In this document: positions 12,114 through 22,888 of the stretch, in pieces
How positions within the stretch are numbered: the first letter of the stretch is position 1
How the letters are laid out: every line of letters begins with the position of its first letter
Assembly (NCBI RefSeq): GCF_030272615.1
Contig: NC_081415.1
Coordinates: forward strand, 505,501,373-505,565,372
Reading direction: 5' to 3'
DNA from: Cryptomeria japonica
Taxonomy: Eukaryota > Streptophyta > Pinopsida > Cupressales > Cupressaceae
DNA: 64,000 bases
Position numbers and translations under genes: made by a program
Notes under the pieces: generated by a model
What the model was told of the DNA's origin: nothing
The model's database searches: none
What the model saw: only the letters and a program-made list of their open reading frames with translations

Positions 12114-15100
12114 ATGGTAGTGTTGATATCAACTCCTGTGTTGGTTGAAGCTATCAAAGAACCCCAAACCGAATTCAAGCTGCATCTGATGAAAGCCGAT
12201 GAGATCAGCATGAATGGTACTTTATCATCTATGCCCTCCGGTGTATTGTTGGTAAAAGACATTCACTCCTACATTCATTTCAAGCTCGAAGAAATTGGAG
12301 ACAAGTTCATTCGAAATGAGTTTAAAGGGTTCTGTGTTAATGATCAATTGAAGGCAGAATTTCTATCTCTGAAGACCAAGGGTTTGGATAATGTTGATGA
12401 TTTTCCTGATCAGTTTCATGATGACTAGGTTAGGTATGTACTGAGAAGGGTTCATGATCAATTTTTGTGGCTAGAAGTTCAAGCACCGATTAAGATTACA
12501 AAGGAGGTGATTAGAAGAGTGACAGGGTTTAGTGCAACCAGTGAAGCATTAACCCTAAGAATGATTTCATCATATGAAGTCATCCGAATAACCAAATCCC
12601 AATGTGATAGTAGAGCAATTAAAATCACACATATTGAGGATGCTGAAGTAAGATTTGCCTCTACAATGCTAGCTTACAGGGTTTATCAATCAAGTCGGAT
12701 GAATAGTGTGTTGAGCGGTGCCATACATGCTGACTATCAAATTATCAAGGAGGATGCAACCTATGATATTTGTGAGATGATTAAAAGTCAATTTATGGTG
12801 AACATGGAAAGAATTAAAAAGGACAAGAAACAATCCTTCAAATATGGCTCACTTCTGGTATGTATATTTTTCTATGCGCAAAATTTTTCCCCGGTAAGGG
12901 TAAGGTTGTATGGTCTGAGGAGAAACCTATCATGGTTCAGATAGGTGAAATGTCTATGGATCTAGGAGATAAGTTTGGTGAAACAATGCGAGGATACTTT
13001 AAGGAATTCCAAATTAGGATGCACAAAAGGGAAGGAATTCCAACCGGAATAGTACAAAAATACAAAGACAACATTTGTTTTCTTGTAGACACATATTGTT
13101 GTATCATTCAAGCAGTTCAACCCAGAACCTTTTGGGTTCCACCTATGGGTTATGAGGTTGCAACATATATTGTTAAAATTCATGTCAATATGCTACTGTC
13201 CAAATCGATAGACTCAAAGGCAAAGAGATTTGGAACCTGTGAGGAGGCAAGCTCCAAAATAAAATAGGAACTTCAAGTGCCAATTATGAAAAGAAAAGTG
13301 AGAAGAATGATTGATACTCTTGACAAGAAATATGGAAGTGAAGCATCCGGTGCCACTACATCCATCAGTGCTAGTGTACAATCCGGGGTCAATCCTAATA
13401 GAGATGAAGGATTAACAGGTGAAAAGAAGAAAGTGACAAAGACAAAACTCAAGGGGACTGCAACAACTAAGCCTGCAACATATACAAAAGAAAAGGATTT
13501 AGGTACTCTTGTATCTTCCCCAATTAAAGATAGATCGGTAGGAGTGAGATATTCCAAAAAGAAGAAGAGTGAAGGGAAGGTTGATACAAAGCTTAAAAAG
13601 GATGAAAAAGAGGGTGAAATCTTTAAAATCCAATCTGATGTGGAAATCAAGGAGGTTAGAAGAGGTGGAAGGAACAAAGCCCCAACAGTTGATGAATTGG
13701 TGCATGGGATCAAAGAATTTGGAGGTCCGTCCAGTGTTGGGAGAACATATTCCCTCAGTAATGAATGAGACAAAAGAAAAATTGAAGAAGCCCCGATCTG
13801 GAACTTGCACAAGTTTTGTAGGACTCCTAGTGAATTATATGGCATAATCCCATCAGATTTGCAAGACCAAATTGAAGGGAGATGGAAAAAAACTCTAGCT
13901 ACTAAAAAGGAACTTAGAATAAAAGCACTCATGGAAGTGCAACATGACTTAAACCTTGATCAAGCTTCACTAGTGGCTGAAGCATGCATTCAACATTTTA
14001 AAATAAGGAATAGAAGTGGGAGAGTAGCAGTAGGTGAAGTTGGAGCAGTGCATGTTGAAGGTGTTGCCTTGTGGAAGAAAATTATGGATCAACAAAAGGA
14101 AGCTGAAGAAGAAATAGAAAAGCAAATAAAACATTACCAAGGTGTAGCTATCCTTGAAAAAGAAAAAGGTAAGGAAAAAGAATCTTCTGAAGGTTTTGAT
14201 GTCTTCTCAGTTAATGAGATTATAGGAAATGTTGTGTCAGACATTGCCAATTTGATAAAGGATGTTGAACAACCGGTTCACACATCACTGGTGAAGGAAG
14301 ATGATCAAACTAAGCTTCCCAGTCAAGATGAAGTGGTAGTTGAAGACATTCCTTATGAGGATACACTTCACAGGACTTCATTGGCACAAAATCCTATTTT
14401 GTCTGAAGAAGGAAAAGAGGAAGAGAAGAAAATAGAGGAAGGAAAAGAGGAAGTGAAGAAAGAAGAGGATAAGAAAGCAATGATGGATACTCTGGCAAAG
14501 AGGAATTTAGATCTAGAAAATGAGAGTGGGAAGAAGAAGGTAAGAATCATCACAACAACTAGCTTAGAAGTTGAGACTATAGAAAAGGGAGATGAAAAAG
14601 AGGAGGAAGAAGAGGGAGAATCAGTCATTGATATAAAGAAAATGACTCCCAAGCAGCTGATGAAGGTCTCAGAAAAACAAAAAATGCAAGCTGAAAAGGA
14701 TAAGTTGAGAGCAAGAAAAAAGAAGGCGAGAATTCTCAATTTTGCCAAAACAATTCTTTCTGACCTAATTCCTGACATTGCTATTGATCATACCGCCCCC
14801 ATCATTGATCAATTAAATAATCTTGTTATAGAAATCAATTCAAAGGCAACCCATCTAGAGAAGGTTGCAGTAAGGCAATATGAATCAAAGAGAGGAAATA
14901 ATTTAATGGAACAAATATCAGTTGGAAAAGTTGCCCTCTCTACCCTAACAGAAGAAGTCAAAAATATACTTTAGGAAGTTGGTCATTTACTGGTTAAATC
15001 TTCAAGTTTTACCAATTTCATTAGACATCTTGAAGACAAAAGAAATCAAACTCAAAAATAAATTTAAGATTTGATAAGTTCTTTTGATCCTCTCACCAGT

Positions 15101-15418
15101 TCAACATCAACTTTTACTGGCAAGGTCAAACAACTCAATCAAGGAATCAAAAGGCTGAAAGAAGAAGAGGACAAACGAGGTCTTAGTTTGCTAGAGTTAT
15201 AGTGCTACCTAACACCAATTATTGACTTCATGCAAATGAACATTAAAGAAGCCAACCACCTCATAAATGAACCTGACTGCAAAACAGTTGATGATATGGA
15301 GATTTTCATTGTAGTGATGCATGGCCACTTCACCACCATGAAACATATAAAATTTTCATGGGAATCCTCCTTGAAAGTAGCTAAAGAAAATTTCAAGGAT
15401 ATTTTTGCTTTACTTTAA
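12114..15418 (+). pseudogene. Long retroelement ORF of unknown function
   Basis: About 1100 codons from ATG 12114 to TAA 15418, with one frame change near 12880 and several stops (12426, 13265, 13766, 14972 and others). The N-terminal part is globular-looking and includes TKEVIRRVTGFSATSEALTLRM and a hydrophobic stretch FKYGSLLVCIFFYAQNFFPG. The C-terminal half (from about 13300) is Lys/Glu-rich with long acidic/basic runs and predicted coiled coils (MTPKQLMKVSEKQKMQAEKD). It sits where Sireviruses carry an envelope-like ORF, but I see no signal peptide or clear membrane anchor. The layout resembles the downstream ORF of gypsy-X at 36565-38937. No function is assigned. Confidence 0.5.
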
Positions 15419-15458
15419 ACAAAACAAGTCTTTTTGTATAGTCTTTACCATTGATGGC

Positions 15459-15467
15459 AAAAGGGGG
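15459..15467 (+). other. Internal polypurine-tract copy
   Basis: AAAAGGGGG in the context TTGATGGCAAAAGGGGGAAT, about 100 bp upstream of the PPT that abuts the LTR. Extra PPT copies in this position are a known Sirevirus feature. Confidence 0.6.
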
Positions 15468-15553
15468 AATTTTGGAGTCTTGTACAGTGTGAGTAACAGG
15501 GGCCATAACCAACACAATTTTTGTAGTATTTTGTAGTATTTGCCACCAATGCT

Positions 15554-15565
15554 AAAGGGGGAGTT
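15554..15565 (+). other. Polypurine tract of the Sirevirus-like element
   Basis: AAAGGGGGAGTT directly abuts the 3' LTR start TGTTGGCAT. Confidence 0.8.
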
Positions 15566-16794
15566 TGTTGGCATTATGGTACATTTTGTATGACTGGTGA
15601 ATGATATGGTTGTCATTGTTGGCAACATCATTTCCCAAGTCCTCACAATTTATCGGCAATAAGTTGACCGATATACAATGGTTAACCAACTAAGGAGTGA
15701 GTACACCGACACACAAGAGGACAACCAACAAAAAACAAGTAGACCGGAACATAAGAGGTCAACTGGCAAGCAGAGAGTAGATCGACACATCGATATACGA
15801 AAGGTAATCGATAAGTAGATTTTGATCGCTACACCAGTAGAGTTTGTAACTGACAGACGGGTAATGTTTGGTTAACTTCCAACTAAATTGGCAGTCTTCT
15901 TCAGTCAACTGGTGAAATTATCGGCATGAACGACTGTTCTCATAGAGATTCCTTGATTGATTTTTGGAGAGTGATTTATGGCGCGGTAAATTTTTTTTTA
16001 AATAGAATGTTTTGGAGGGAAAAGTTGGTGATAGATCCAAAGGATATTAAATTCACTTAATTCAGTTTGATGAGGTTGTTGCTCATGCGGAAAGTGTGAG
16101 GAGAAAGTATGAATACAGGGGGAGAAAAGCATAACATATAGCCGAAGGCCAGAGGACCAATATAAGTACAGAGCCGAAGGATAGAGAATTGACAGAGTGC
16201 AAAGTTGAATGTATAAGCAGGAAACCAGTGTCGTACAAAGAAGATACAACCGGTGCAGATAGAGTTTGTTTTTGAGTGTGATCTGATCAAGCTATTGGTA
16301 GCTACTCTAGCAGATAATCCTTATGTTGCTTTCTAAACATTGCAACTAAAATCCCTTATTAGGGTGGACTTTAATAGGTCCCATCGTATAAATCCCTTAA
16401 CAGGATGTCATCTTAATTGATGATCTTAAGACCTTTGACAAGGCTACCTTTAATAGGGTAAAGGCACTAACAGGCCTTAGACAAAATCCCTTAACCGAGT
16501 GGCACCTAATAGTGTCCTTGTAGTCTCCTAACAAGGATGGCTCCTCACTGGGCATACTCCAGAAGAGTATAAATTTTGTGAGTTCCTACTCACACCATGG
16601 TTTTCTCCCATTTGGGTTTCCACGAGATAAACTTGTGTGATTGTGTATATTTTCATGCATGCTTATTCTACTGGAGTGGTTATTTATATTGATGAATGTT
16701 AAGTTATTAAAGACTTGAGTTAAAAGTTTTAATTGAGTAAAACTGGTAAAATGCTAATTCACCCCTCCCCTCTTAGCACCGATTGGGACTAACA
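15566..16794 (+). repeat. 3' LTR of the Sirevirus-like element
   Basis: 1229 bp, TGTTGGCATTATG to GACTAACA, aligned with 8992-10219 and followed by the TSD copy CAAAG. Confidence 0.85.
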
Positions 16795-16799
16795 CAAAG

Positions 16800-17279
16800 A
16801 ACAAATTAAGAGCACACACACATAGATCAAACAATCTATAAGTTGTTTCTTATATTAACTTCAAAGAATGTATCACAAAAATAATCTTGTTCATAAAAAT
16901 TTGCAAAAAAAAAATCTAAAATCTCTAAGTGGGCCTCAAATCATCAATTTGTGGACCCTTACAAATGAATCAAACTCCTCAATTTATAGAGTTTCTTGTC
17001 TTACTTTCTAGGAAATAAACCTATTTAAATTAAGAAATAAAAAGAAAGGAGCCACAGTTGACATGCAAGTCTCTGCCTTAGACTCTAGTTAACCATTATA
17101 AAACTGGGAGTGAGGGAGCACTACGAAGACGGTGCTACATGAGCCAGGCTTTCGTAGTCATGCAAAATTTTGCTCAAAACTAAAGCATAAGTTGGAGGTG
17201 CAATTGAAGTCCCAGTGTGATATCATGCAAAAACTCCTTTAAAAAGTCATGCTATCATTAGCAAATATACATTTATATT
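16800..17279. other. Non-coding flank between the Sirevirus-like element and the gypsy-X ORF
   Basis: A/T-rich with no open frame. It may be the untranslated 3' part or LTR of gypsy-X, but I could not find a matching terminal repeat. Confidence 0.4.
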
Positions 17280-18379
17280 TCACTTCTTTTTATAAGTTTT
17301 ATAATTGCTGATGATACATGCAATCACTTCGACAGGAGGATCAGTAACATGTTTGATTCTCAACTTGTATTTCCTCAAAATCTCCTTCGCATTCTTTCTT
17401 CCACCTTCCAACTCCTATATTGTTTCTGTGACTTGTTGACACACTTTATCAAATATGTATACCCATCCATTCATGCAACATTAAACTGATTCAGAGCTAC
17501 AAAATGTTGTGCCTCATATGCATCCCACTAGAGAAGTATCTGGTCCTCCTCCATACCTTCAGCACTGGTTATACCAAGCCCAAAAACTCCTAATAATTGC
17601 CCTACAAACTTCTCATATTTTTCCACTACTCTGAGAACGGGAGACCGAATACCTGTTATATCCTTCACACATTGTTGAAGCATTTCAATCTTTAACTCCA
17701 AAATGTATATGTAGGATTGCACATTTTTACAACTGTCTCCACCTAAGAGGTCTTCCCTTATTATAACCTCTTCCCCAAGACTCAAAACTTTATTCAGAAC
17801 CCGAAACTGTTTGCCAAAAGTGTTGAGCTTTCGCTCCCACAACTGAGAACTCAAAGCTAACGCTCTTCCAACTTGTATGGCCTTTTTATATTCTATCATG
17901 GTGTTCTGCAAGAATAATCTAATTTTGGCTGCATTTGTTCGTGCCCATGCCTTTGTTGTGGTTGCCACTTGTCTTACCTCAACCAACGCTTTTATATCTC
18001 CTTCTGGGAGTGATGAGGTTGAAGGTGAGTTATCATCTACACATGTATCTAGGGGATTACCCATCTCTACCAACAAATTCTTATATTGTTCCAATTGTGC
18101 CTTGACCTCTGAATGGGAGATGTGCTCCTTTTCTATTTGGTCCCTTATGACACTAGTATCAAGCTCCAACATATCCAGCTCTCCCCATTTGGTCTGTTTA
18201 CCAAATTTGACCTATGAAACATGGTATTTTGGGGAGTCTTGACCTTCAGGTTGTGTTGGACCTGCTATATCAACAATCACTTCACAAGAACCTATTCTTG
18301 ACAAGTGATGCATTGTTTTTGCTCTCTTTGTTTTCCATGGTTCTTCAATGATGGCCTATTATAATGTAACCTTTGGTAG
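17280..18379 (-). pseudogene. C-terminal part of the gypsy-X downstream ORF
   Basis: Minus-strand continuation of the ORF at 36565-38937, cut by old Tat. If 18380-36564 and one GGTAG copy are removed, the frame running to 36565 continues without shift into this segment (codons at 18379, 18172). Stops at about 18361, 18358 and 18222 interrupt it. The legible part at 17528-18172 is a helical, coiled-coil-like protein (DTSVIRDQIEKEHISHSEVK...). After a frame change near 17450 it ends KHVTDPPVEVIACIISNYK and a stop at 17280. Function unknown. Confidence 0.55.
18375..18379. repeat. Target-site duplicate GGTAG, left copy
   Basis: Identical to 36565-36569 on the other side of old Tat. Confidence 0.9.
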
Positions 18380-19791
18380 TGTAAATGTATAAAAATGACC
18401 ATATTCCTAAATGAATATTTTATGTTCATTCCTCTATTCAGTTAAATTTAATTTAATTAAATTACCTACATTCTTCTATTTTATTAAGTAAATTATTCAA
18501 TTTACTTAGTTAAATTCACTTATGTCATTTAAATTGAATAAATCATTTATGCAATTAAACCCCTTCTCTCTACTTTTAATTAAATATATATTTAATTAAT
18601 AGTTTAACCCAAATTGAATAAATCTAATTTATTCAATTTCCCAAATTGCAACCAAATTGAAATAAAACATTTTATTTTAATTAAATCCTTTTATTCCTCA
18701 TCCACTTGCAAAATCCTACATCTCCCACTTGCATCCTAACCCTTTTCCTAAACCCCTTCTAGATTCTTCTAATCACTTCTAAATTAGCCTAACCCATCTC
18801 CTAAATATTGTCACATCCCTAAGCAAGGGGAAGTCACTTCTCAAACCCTCAAAGTCTTTGAAAACCATTAAAGGCTTCAACAAATTAACTTTGAAAGTCT
18901 TTCAAACCATTAATGGTTAACTCAACCCTCTTGCATGGTTGGAGACTTTTTGACTAACTCAACCTTCATCTAACCCAAGGGTCTCATCAAGCATTCATTG
19001 CTTTGACCATAGTTATCCCTTTAACCCTTGCACAAGAGTTTATCCTTTGGGTAAAAGCTTTATCCAATGGATAATCCTAACCTAACCTTAACTCTTAACA
19101 CCTAGGGTAACCATGAGGTCTTCTCAGGCATTTAATGTTTCCACCCTCCCCTCTCAACCAGTCTTATGTTGACAATTGTCACCATTTCATTGGTGCAAAT
19201 TGTAAGCATGGATTGATAACTTTCAATCTTGACCTTTGATAAACTCTTTCAATCCTGGCCATCCATTGCCCTATTTTCACTATAAATAGAGCTCTCCCTC
19301 CTCCATTTTAAAGGGACACACAAGATTTGAGTATCATACTTATGCTCAATTTTAGCACATCTACTCTCTCTTTGCAATAGAAATTAATCTAATAAACATC
19401 TTAGAATAATTCCTTTATCATTAGCTTAAATCATACAACTAATATAGCATGTTAGGATAGTATTTATACTAATCTTGTCATCTTATAATCTAGTTTGTTG
19501 CATTTATAGAATCATGCAAATATAGGATGCATTCTCATGTTAAAATCAACCAAAGCATCCCTCATTCTTGCATTTGTCATCCCTAAACCACTTTGCTCAG
19601 TGATCTGAGAGCAAAGACATTGGTTTGAGGGGCCTTGTGAGATAGAGAACCATGGAACCAACCTTGGGAAGTTGAGTCATCCTTGATGACTCCATAGCTT
19701 GCACCAAGAAGTCCTGTGTGTGTGTGGATAAGTTCCTTTGAGCTTCACTTTTCACATTTTAAGTTTCATTGACCCACTTTTTCCGCGCACA
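18380..19791 (+). repeat. 5' LTR of old Tat
   Basis: 1412 bp from TGTAAATGTATAA to CCGCGCACA, aligned end to end with 35153-36564. Blocks such as CTCATCAAGCATT and ACCATTAATGGTTAA are shared, in reverse orientation, with the LTR of young Tat, so the two families are related. Confidence 0.92.
19281..19289 (+). promoter_or_regulatory. LTR TATA box of old Tat
   Basis: TATAAATAG in the 5' LTR. The same word occurs at 36054-36062 in the 3' LTR and, on the minus strand, in both LTRs of young Tat. Confidence 0.65.
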
Positions 19792-19795
19792 TTTC

Positions 19796-19813
19796 TGGCA
19801 CCCATCATGGGAC
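19796..19813 (+). other. Primer binding site of old Tat (tRNA-Lys-like, CpG-decayed)
   Basis: TGGCACCCATCATGGGAC, 4 nt after the LTR end. It differs from the complement of a plant tRNA-Lys 3' end (recalled) at about three or four positions, all G to A or C to T, which is expected for a methylated site that has decayed. The spacing and opening TGG fit a primer site. Not the Trp-type site used by young Tat. Confidence 0.6.
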
Positions 19814-19890
19814 ACTACCCCATTAATCAAATTAGTTTTCAAAAATATAAACTTTTGCAGGTACGCGGGAAACATGAATCAGCACGTGGA

Positions 19891-20153
19891 GAATATTGCT
19901 TAGCGCATCTCGCTAACATTTAGCGCATCCCATACACTGTTTAGCGCGTTAGGTTTATACTCTAGCGCGTGAAGTTCTTAGATTAGCACATCGCCTTTAC
20001 TAACTTTTCCTGTAGGTCTCGGTGTGGAAGAAAAATAGAACAACACATCCAAAAAATAGAGTAGCGTATCCGAAAAACAAAGCCGTGCATCGGGTCTGTC
20101 AGATAGTGCATCACAGTCATCCTATAGCACGTACAGTCTGTTCTGTAGCGCAT
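19891..20153 (+). repeat. TAGCGCATC word array, leader cluster 1 of old Tat
   Basis: About ten irregularly spaced copies of TAGCGCATC and decayed forms (TAGCACATC, TAGCGCGTT, TAGCGTATC, TAGTGCATC, TAGCACGTA), all in sense orientation, starting about 80 bp after the primer site. Variants mostly differ by CG to CA or TG changes. Confidence 0.8.
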
Positions 20154-21659
20154 CACAGATAGAAAGTGAAAAGAAAATTGTAACCGAACTTAAAGTTAGA
20201 CTTGTAGAAGTCCACCAAATCCAAAATCTTTCTAACCGTTTTGAGTTGATATTTTGTAGGATTACTAACATCTTATTGCAGGGATGAGCTTAGTGTTATT
20301 TTTAGAGCTATAAATAGTTTAAATTTTTACTAACTTAGTTAAGTTAGTTAGAATTTAAGGTCTTTTTAACTCTTGTGAAATAAAATTGAACTCACCTTAT
20401 TTGGGCTATAAAAAAGAACCACAAAATCAATCTTTTCTTGCTTTTTTAGGAGAAAAATTCTCAATTTGGGCTCTAAAAGGAACAAATCAAATTTTCAAGT
20501 TTTACAATCAAAAGGGTTAAAAAGAACTTCACCATCCTTTGGTGCATAAAAGGATTCATTTTAATTTGTGCAAAGTAAAGAATCACACAAGTTCAGAGGT
20601 CATTTACAATCAAAGAGGGAAATTCTTCCCCTTTTATTGATTTCTTTTCTTGACCACCAAGATCAAAATTTTACTTTGTTGACCATTTCTTTTCAAAAGA
20701 TCAGAAAAACATTGCATTGAAAAGTTAAAAGGGAAACCATGTTTTCATGGAGCAACATCTCCATATAGATCTTAGAAAATCATTGACTTGAAAGGTAAAA
20801 ATAACCTTGTTTGCCTTGTCTCAAAAGTAGAAGGTATATGCTCTCCCCTTAACTGGGTGATCAAAAAGCCAGCCTAGTCTTACGCTTTCAATCATACTAC
20901 ATTTACATCCTTTAGTAGGCCTGCCTTTCCGAGGGGTTGAAAAACTCTTAAAGCCATTCGTGGCCGGTGTGAAGGGAACGACCTAAGTGGGAAACGACTT
21001 TGACACCAAGTGTTCCAACCCACTATAATCAAATGTGGAAAGTGACGAAAGACCTTTTCAACGGTTGCACACAGCGATTAGCCTTCCCCAGTATCCTTGA
21101 GATATGTAAAGCCTTTGTTCTAAAGGTTGGGAATCCTCTTGAGGGAGTTTATCACTGACGACCGAATAGGAAGCTTGATTACGAACTTTAGCACTAGAAA
21201 CCTTGAGCCAAGTCAATAACCAGACATTTGTAATATCATAGTGCAAGGGTGGGGAAGAATCCGCCCCCAAGATTACTCACCATATATCTCCCAAGATAAC
21301 TACTCAATTGTGAAGCAATTCACTTTGAGTTAATTTCTGGCAAAAGGCAAAAAAATGGGCGCTCTCTAGGGGGTGATACGGTTGTTTGAGTTGACGGAGT
21401 ATCGAGACTAGTGGGCTATGGTATTACTTATGACCCTTGAATAAAGAGTCTTTTTGAAGTGTATTCTTTGTAACCAAACCTGTTGAAACATTGAGGATTT
21501 GAACACATCCTCGCAGACCATACATTTACTGTTTAGATTAGGCAAAAATGGTTAAATATTTGGTGTTATGTCTTCATTTTTTACTTCAAAAAATCATCCA
21601 TCAGCATTAAAAGCTTAAGGCAAAACACCAAAATCATAGAAAACAATCAAGTCAGGGTA
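20154..21659 (+). other. Untranslated leader of old Tat, middle part
   Basis: 1.5 kb without a credible open frame. A/T-rich at first, then a mixed-composition block at 20830-21300. No array words here. Confidence 0.5.
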
Positions 21660-21662
21660 GTT

Positions 21663-22038
21663 TAGCGCGTAAGAGCAACATCTTAGCACATATCAACCAT
21701 AACTTAGCACATCACATCTTATCATTAGCATGTAAATTATTCACAGTAGCGCTTTACCATTTTTTAAAAACAAACATTTATAGTTAGCGCGTTTTGAAAA
21801 CAGTGTAGCACATGGAAGCATCAGCTTAGCACGTTGAAGTTAAGCTTTAGCATGTGGCGTATAAACAGTAGCGTGTCTATAGCTCATATTAGCGCATGAT
21901 ATTTTAAAACCAGATCTGAAACAAAATTTATTATCAGACACAGTTAGCACGTAGACCAGGGCAACGTAGCGCATGGAGTCTTTTTCTTAGCGCTTTGAGA
22001 AACTTTTGTAGCGCATGAGGTCTCTGCTTTAGCGCATG
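21663..22038 (+). repeat. TAGCGCAT word array, leader cluster 2 of old Tat
   Basis: A second sense-oriented cluster of about 17 copies: TTAGCGCGT, TTAGCACAT, TAGCGCTTT, TAGCACGT, TAGCATGTG, TAGCGTGTC, TAGCGCATG and others. Spacing is irregular, roughly 10-40 bp. Confidence 0.8.
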
Positions 22039-22655
22039 GTCAAGACCCAAAAAATAGGGGGCAAAACAAAGGTAAATTTAGAAAATTTTGAAAACATTTT
22101 TGACAATCTCTTGTCATCAACTTAAACTTCATCAGATCAAAATATCAGGAACAGACCTAGGAAGCTATTTCTAAAAGCAAATTTCGTATCAAATAAAAGT
22201 TGTCCAAACATCTAAAATTGGTCACACGATAAACATATCTATCCTATCAAAATCAGGAGACATCATCACACATAGCAAATAGGTCCTTTTTTTATCACAT
22301 AGATTTTATCCCAAACACACTTGTTCTAAAACTCCAAGTTGTCAAATCAAGTTCCATATCAGGAGACTTTTTCCATATCATTTGACGCACTTTGTCGTGA
22401 GGGAGCATCTAAACCTTCACTTGGATAAAGTAAAACTTGAGTTTCCAAAACAAGATAAACTGAATCCAAACCAACTCAAAAGGAGCTATTGATCGCTTGT
22501 GCATGACTAATCATCATATTCTGAGAAGAAAGAATATTTATCGTAACACTAAGTTAAAGAAACAACAACCAAGTCCTTCAAAATTTGCCAAAATAAATTA
22601 ATTTTTATACATCAATCTTCAACTCTTCAAATCTCATCAAACATTTCTTCAACAT
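22039..22655 (+). other. Untranslated leader of old Tat, distal part
   Basis: About 600 bp of A/T-rich sequence before the conserved leader ORF. No open frame or known motif seen. Confidence 0.5.
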
Positions 22656-22888
22656 GTACGACTCTATATTTAGAACAAATCCAACAAATTTGACAAAGAA
22701 CCTTTGAAGACTAGAGCATTCTGCCAAAAATCTGCATTCAGTCAACAAATCAGTCATCAAGGAAAAATCAATCCTCATTCTTTCCCGACAAGTGCATCAC
22801 TTACAACATACCCCGATTTGAGCTGCCAACCCCTGAGCAACACATCGAAGAGGATTTTATCCCCTTTATCACAAAAAGTTCCTACTAG
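22656..22888 (+). pseudogene. Conserved leader ORF directly upstream of gag (decayed)
   Basis: Reads RLYI-stop-NKSNKFDKEPLKTRAF...HQGKINPHSFP, then after a frame change near 22810 PTPEQHIEEDFIPFITKSSY and TAG at 22886-22888, directly abutting the gag ATG at 22889. It aligns along its length with the intact 76-codon ORF at 57971-58201 of young Tat (RLYLQGKTNEFDSESLNRRAF...NQGGKIDPNFFP...PTPEREETEFVPFVTQSFY). Function unknown. Conservation between diverged families suggests it was a real coding unit. Confidence 0.6.

Larger units (their letters stand above)
8992..16794 (+). mobile_element. Non-autonomous Sirevirus/copia-like LTR retrotransposon
   Basis: 7.8-kb plus-strand element with TGTTGGCAT...GACTAACA LTRs (8992-10219 and 15566-16794) and TSD CAAAG on both sides (8987-8991, 16795-16799). 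The primer site TGGTATCAGAGC (initiator tRNA-Met type) and two polypurine copies near the 3' LTR match the Sirevirus pattern. The internal 5.3 kb encodes a coiled-coil/zinc-knuckle Gag and a long unknown ORF. I found no protease, integrase, RT or RNase H. LTR divergence is high, above 10% in the first few hundred bases, so the insertion is old. Confidence 0.85.

Noticed and set aside
12860-12900. Programmed frameshift in the unknown Sirevirus-like ORF
   Set aside because: The ORF also has several stops and the element is old, so a decay indel is the simpler explanation.
19859-19864. Splice donor CAG/GTACGC in the sense leader of old Tat
   Set aside because: No convincing acceptor and no counterpart in young Tat.
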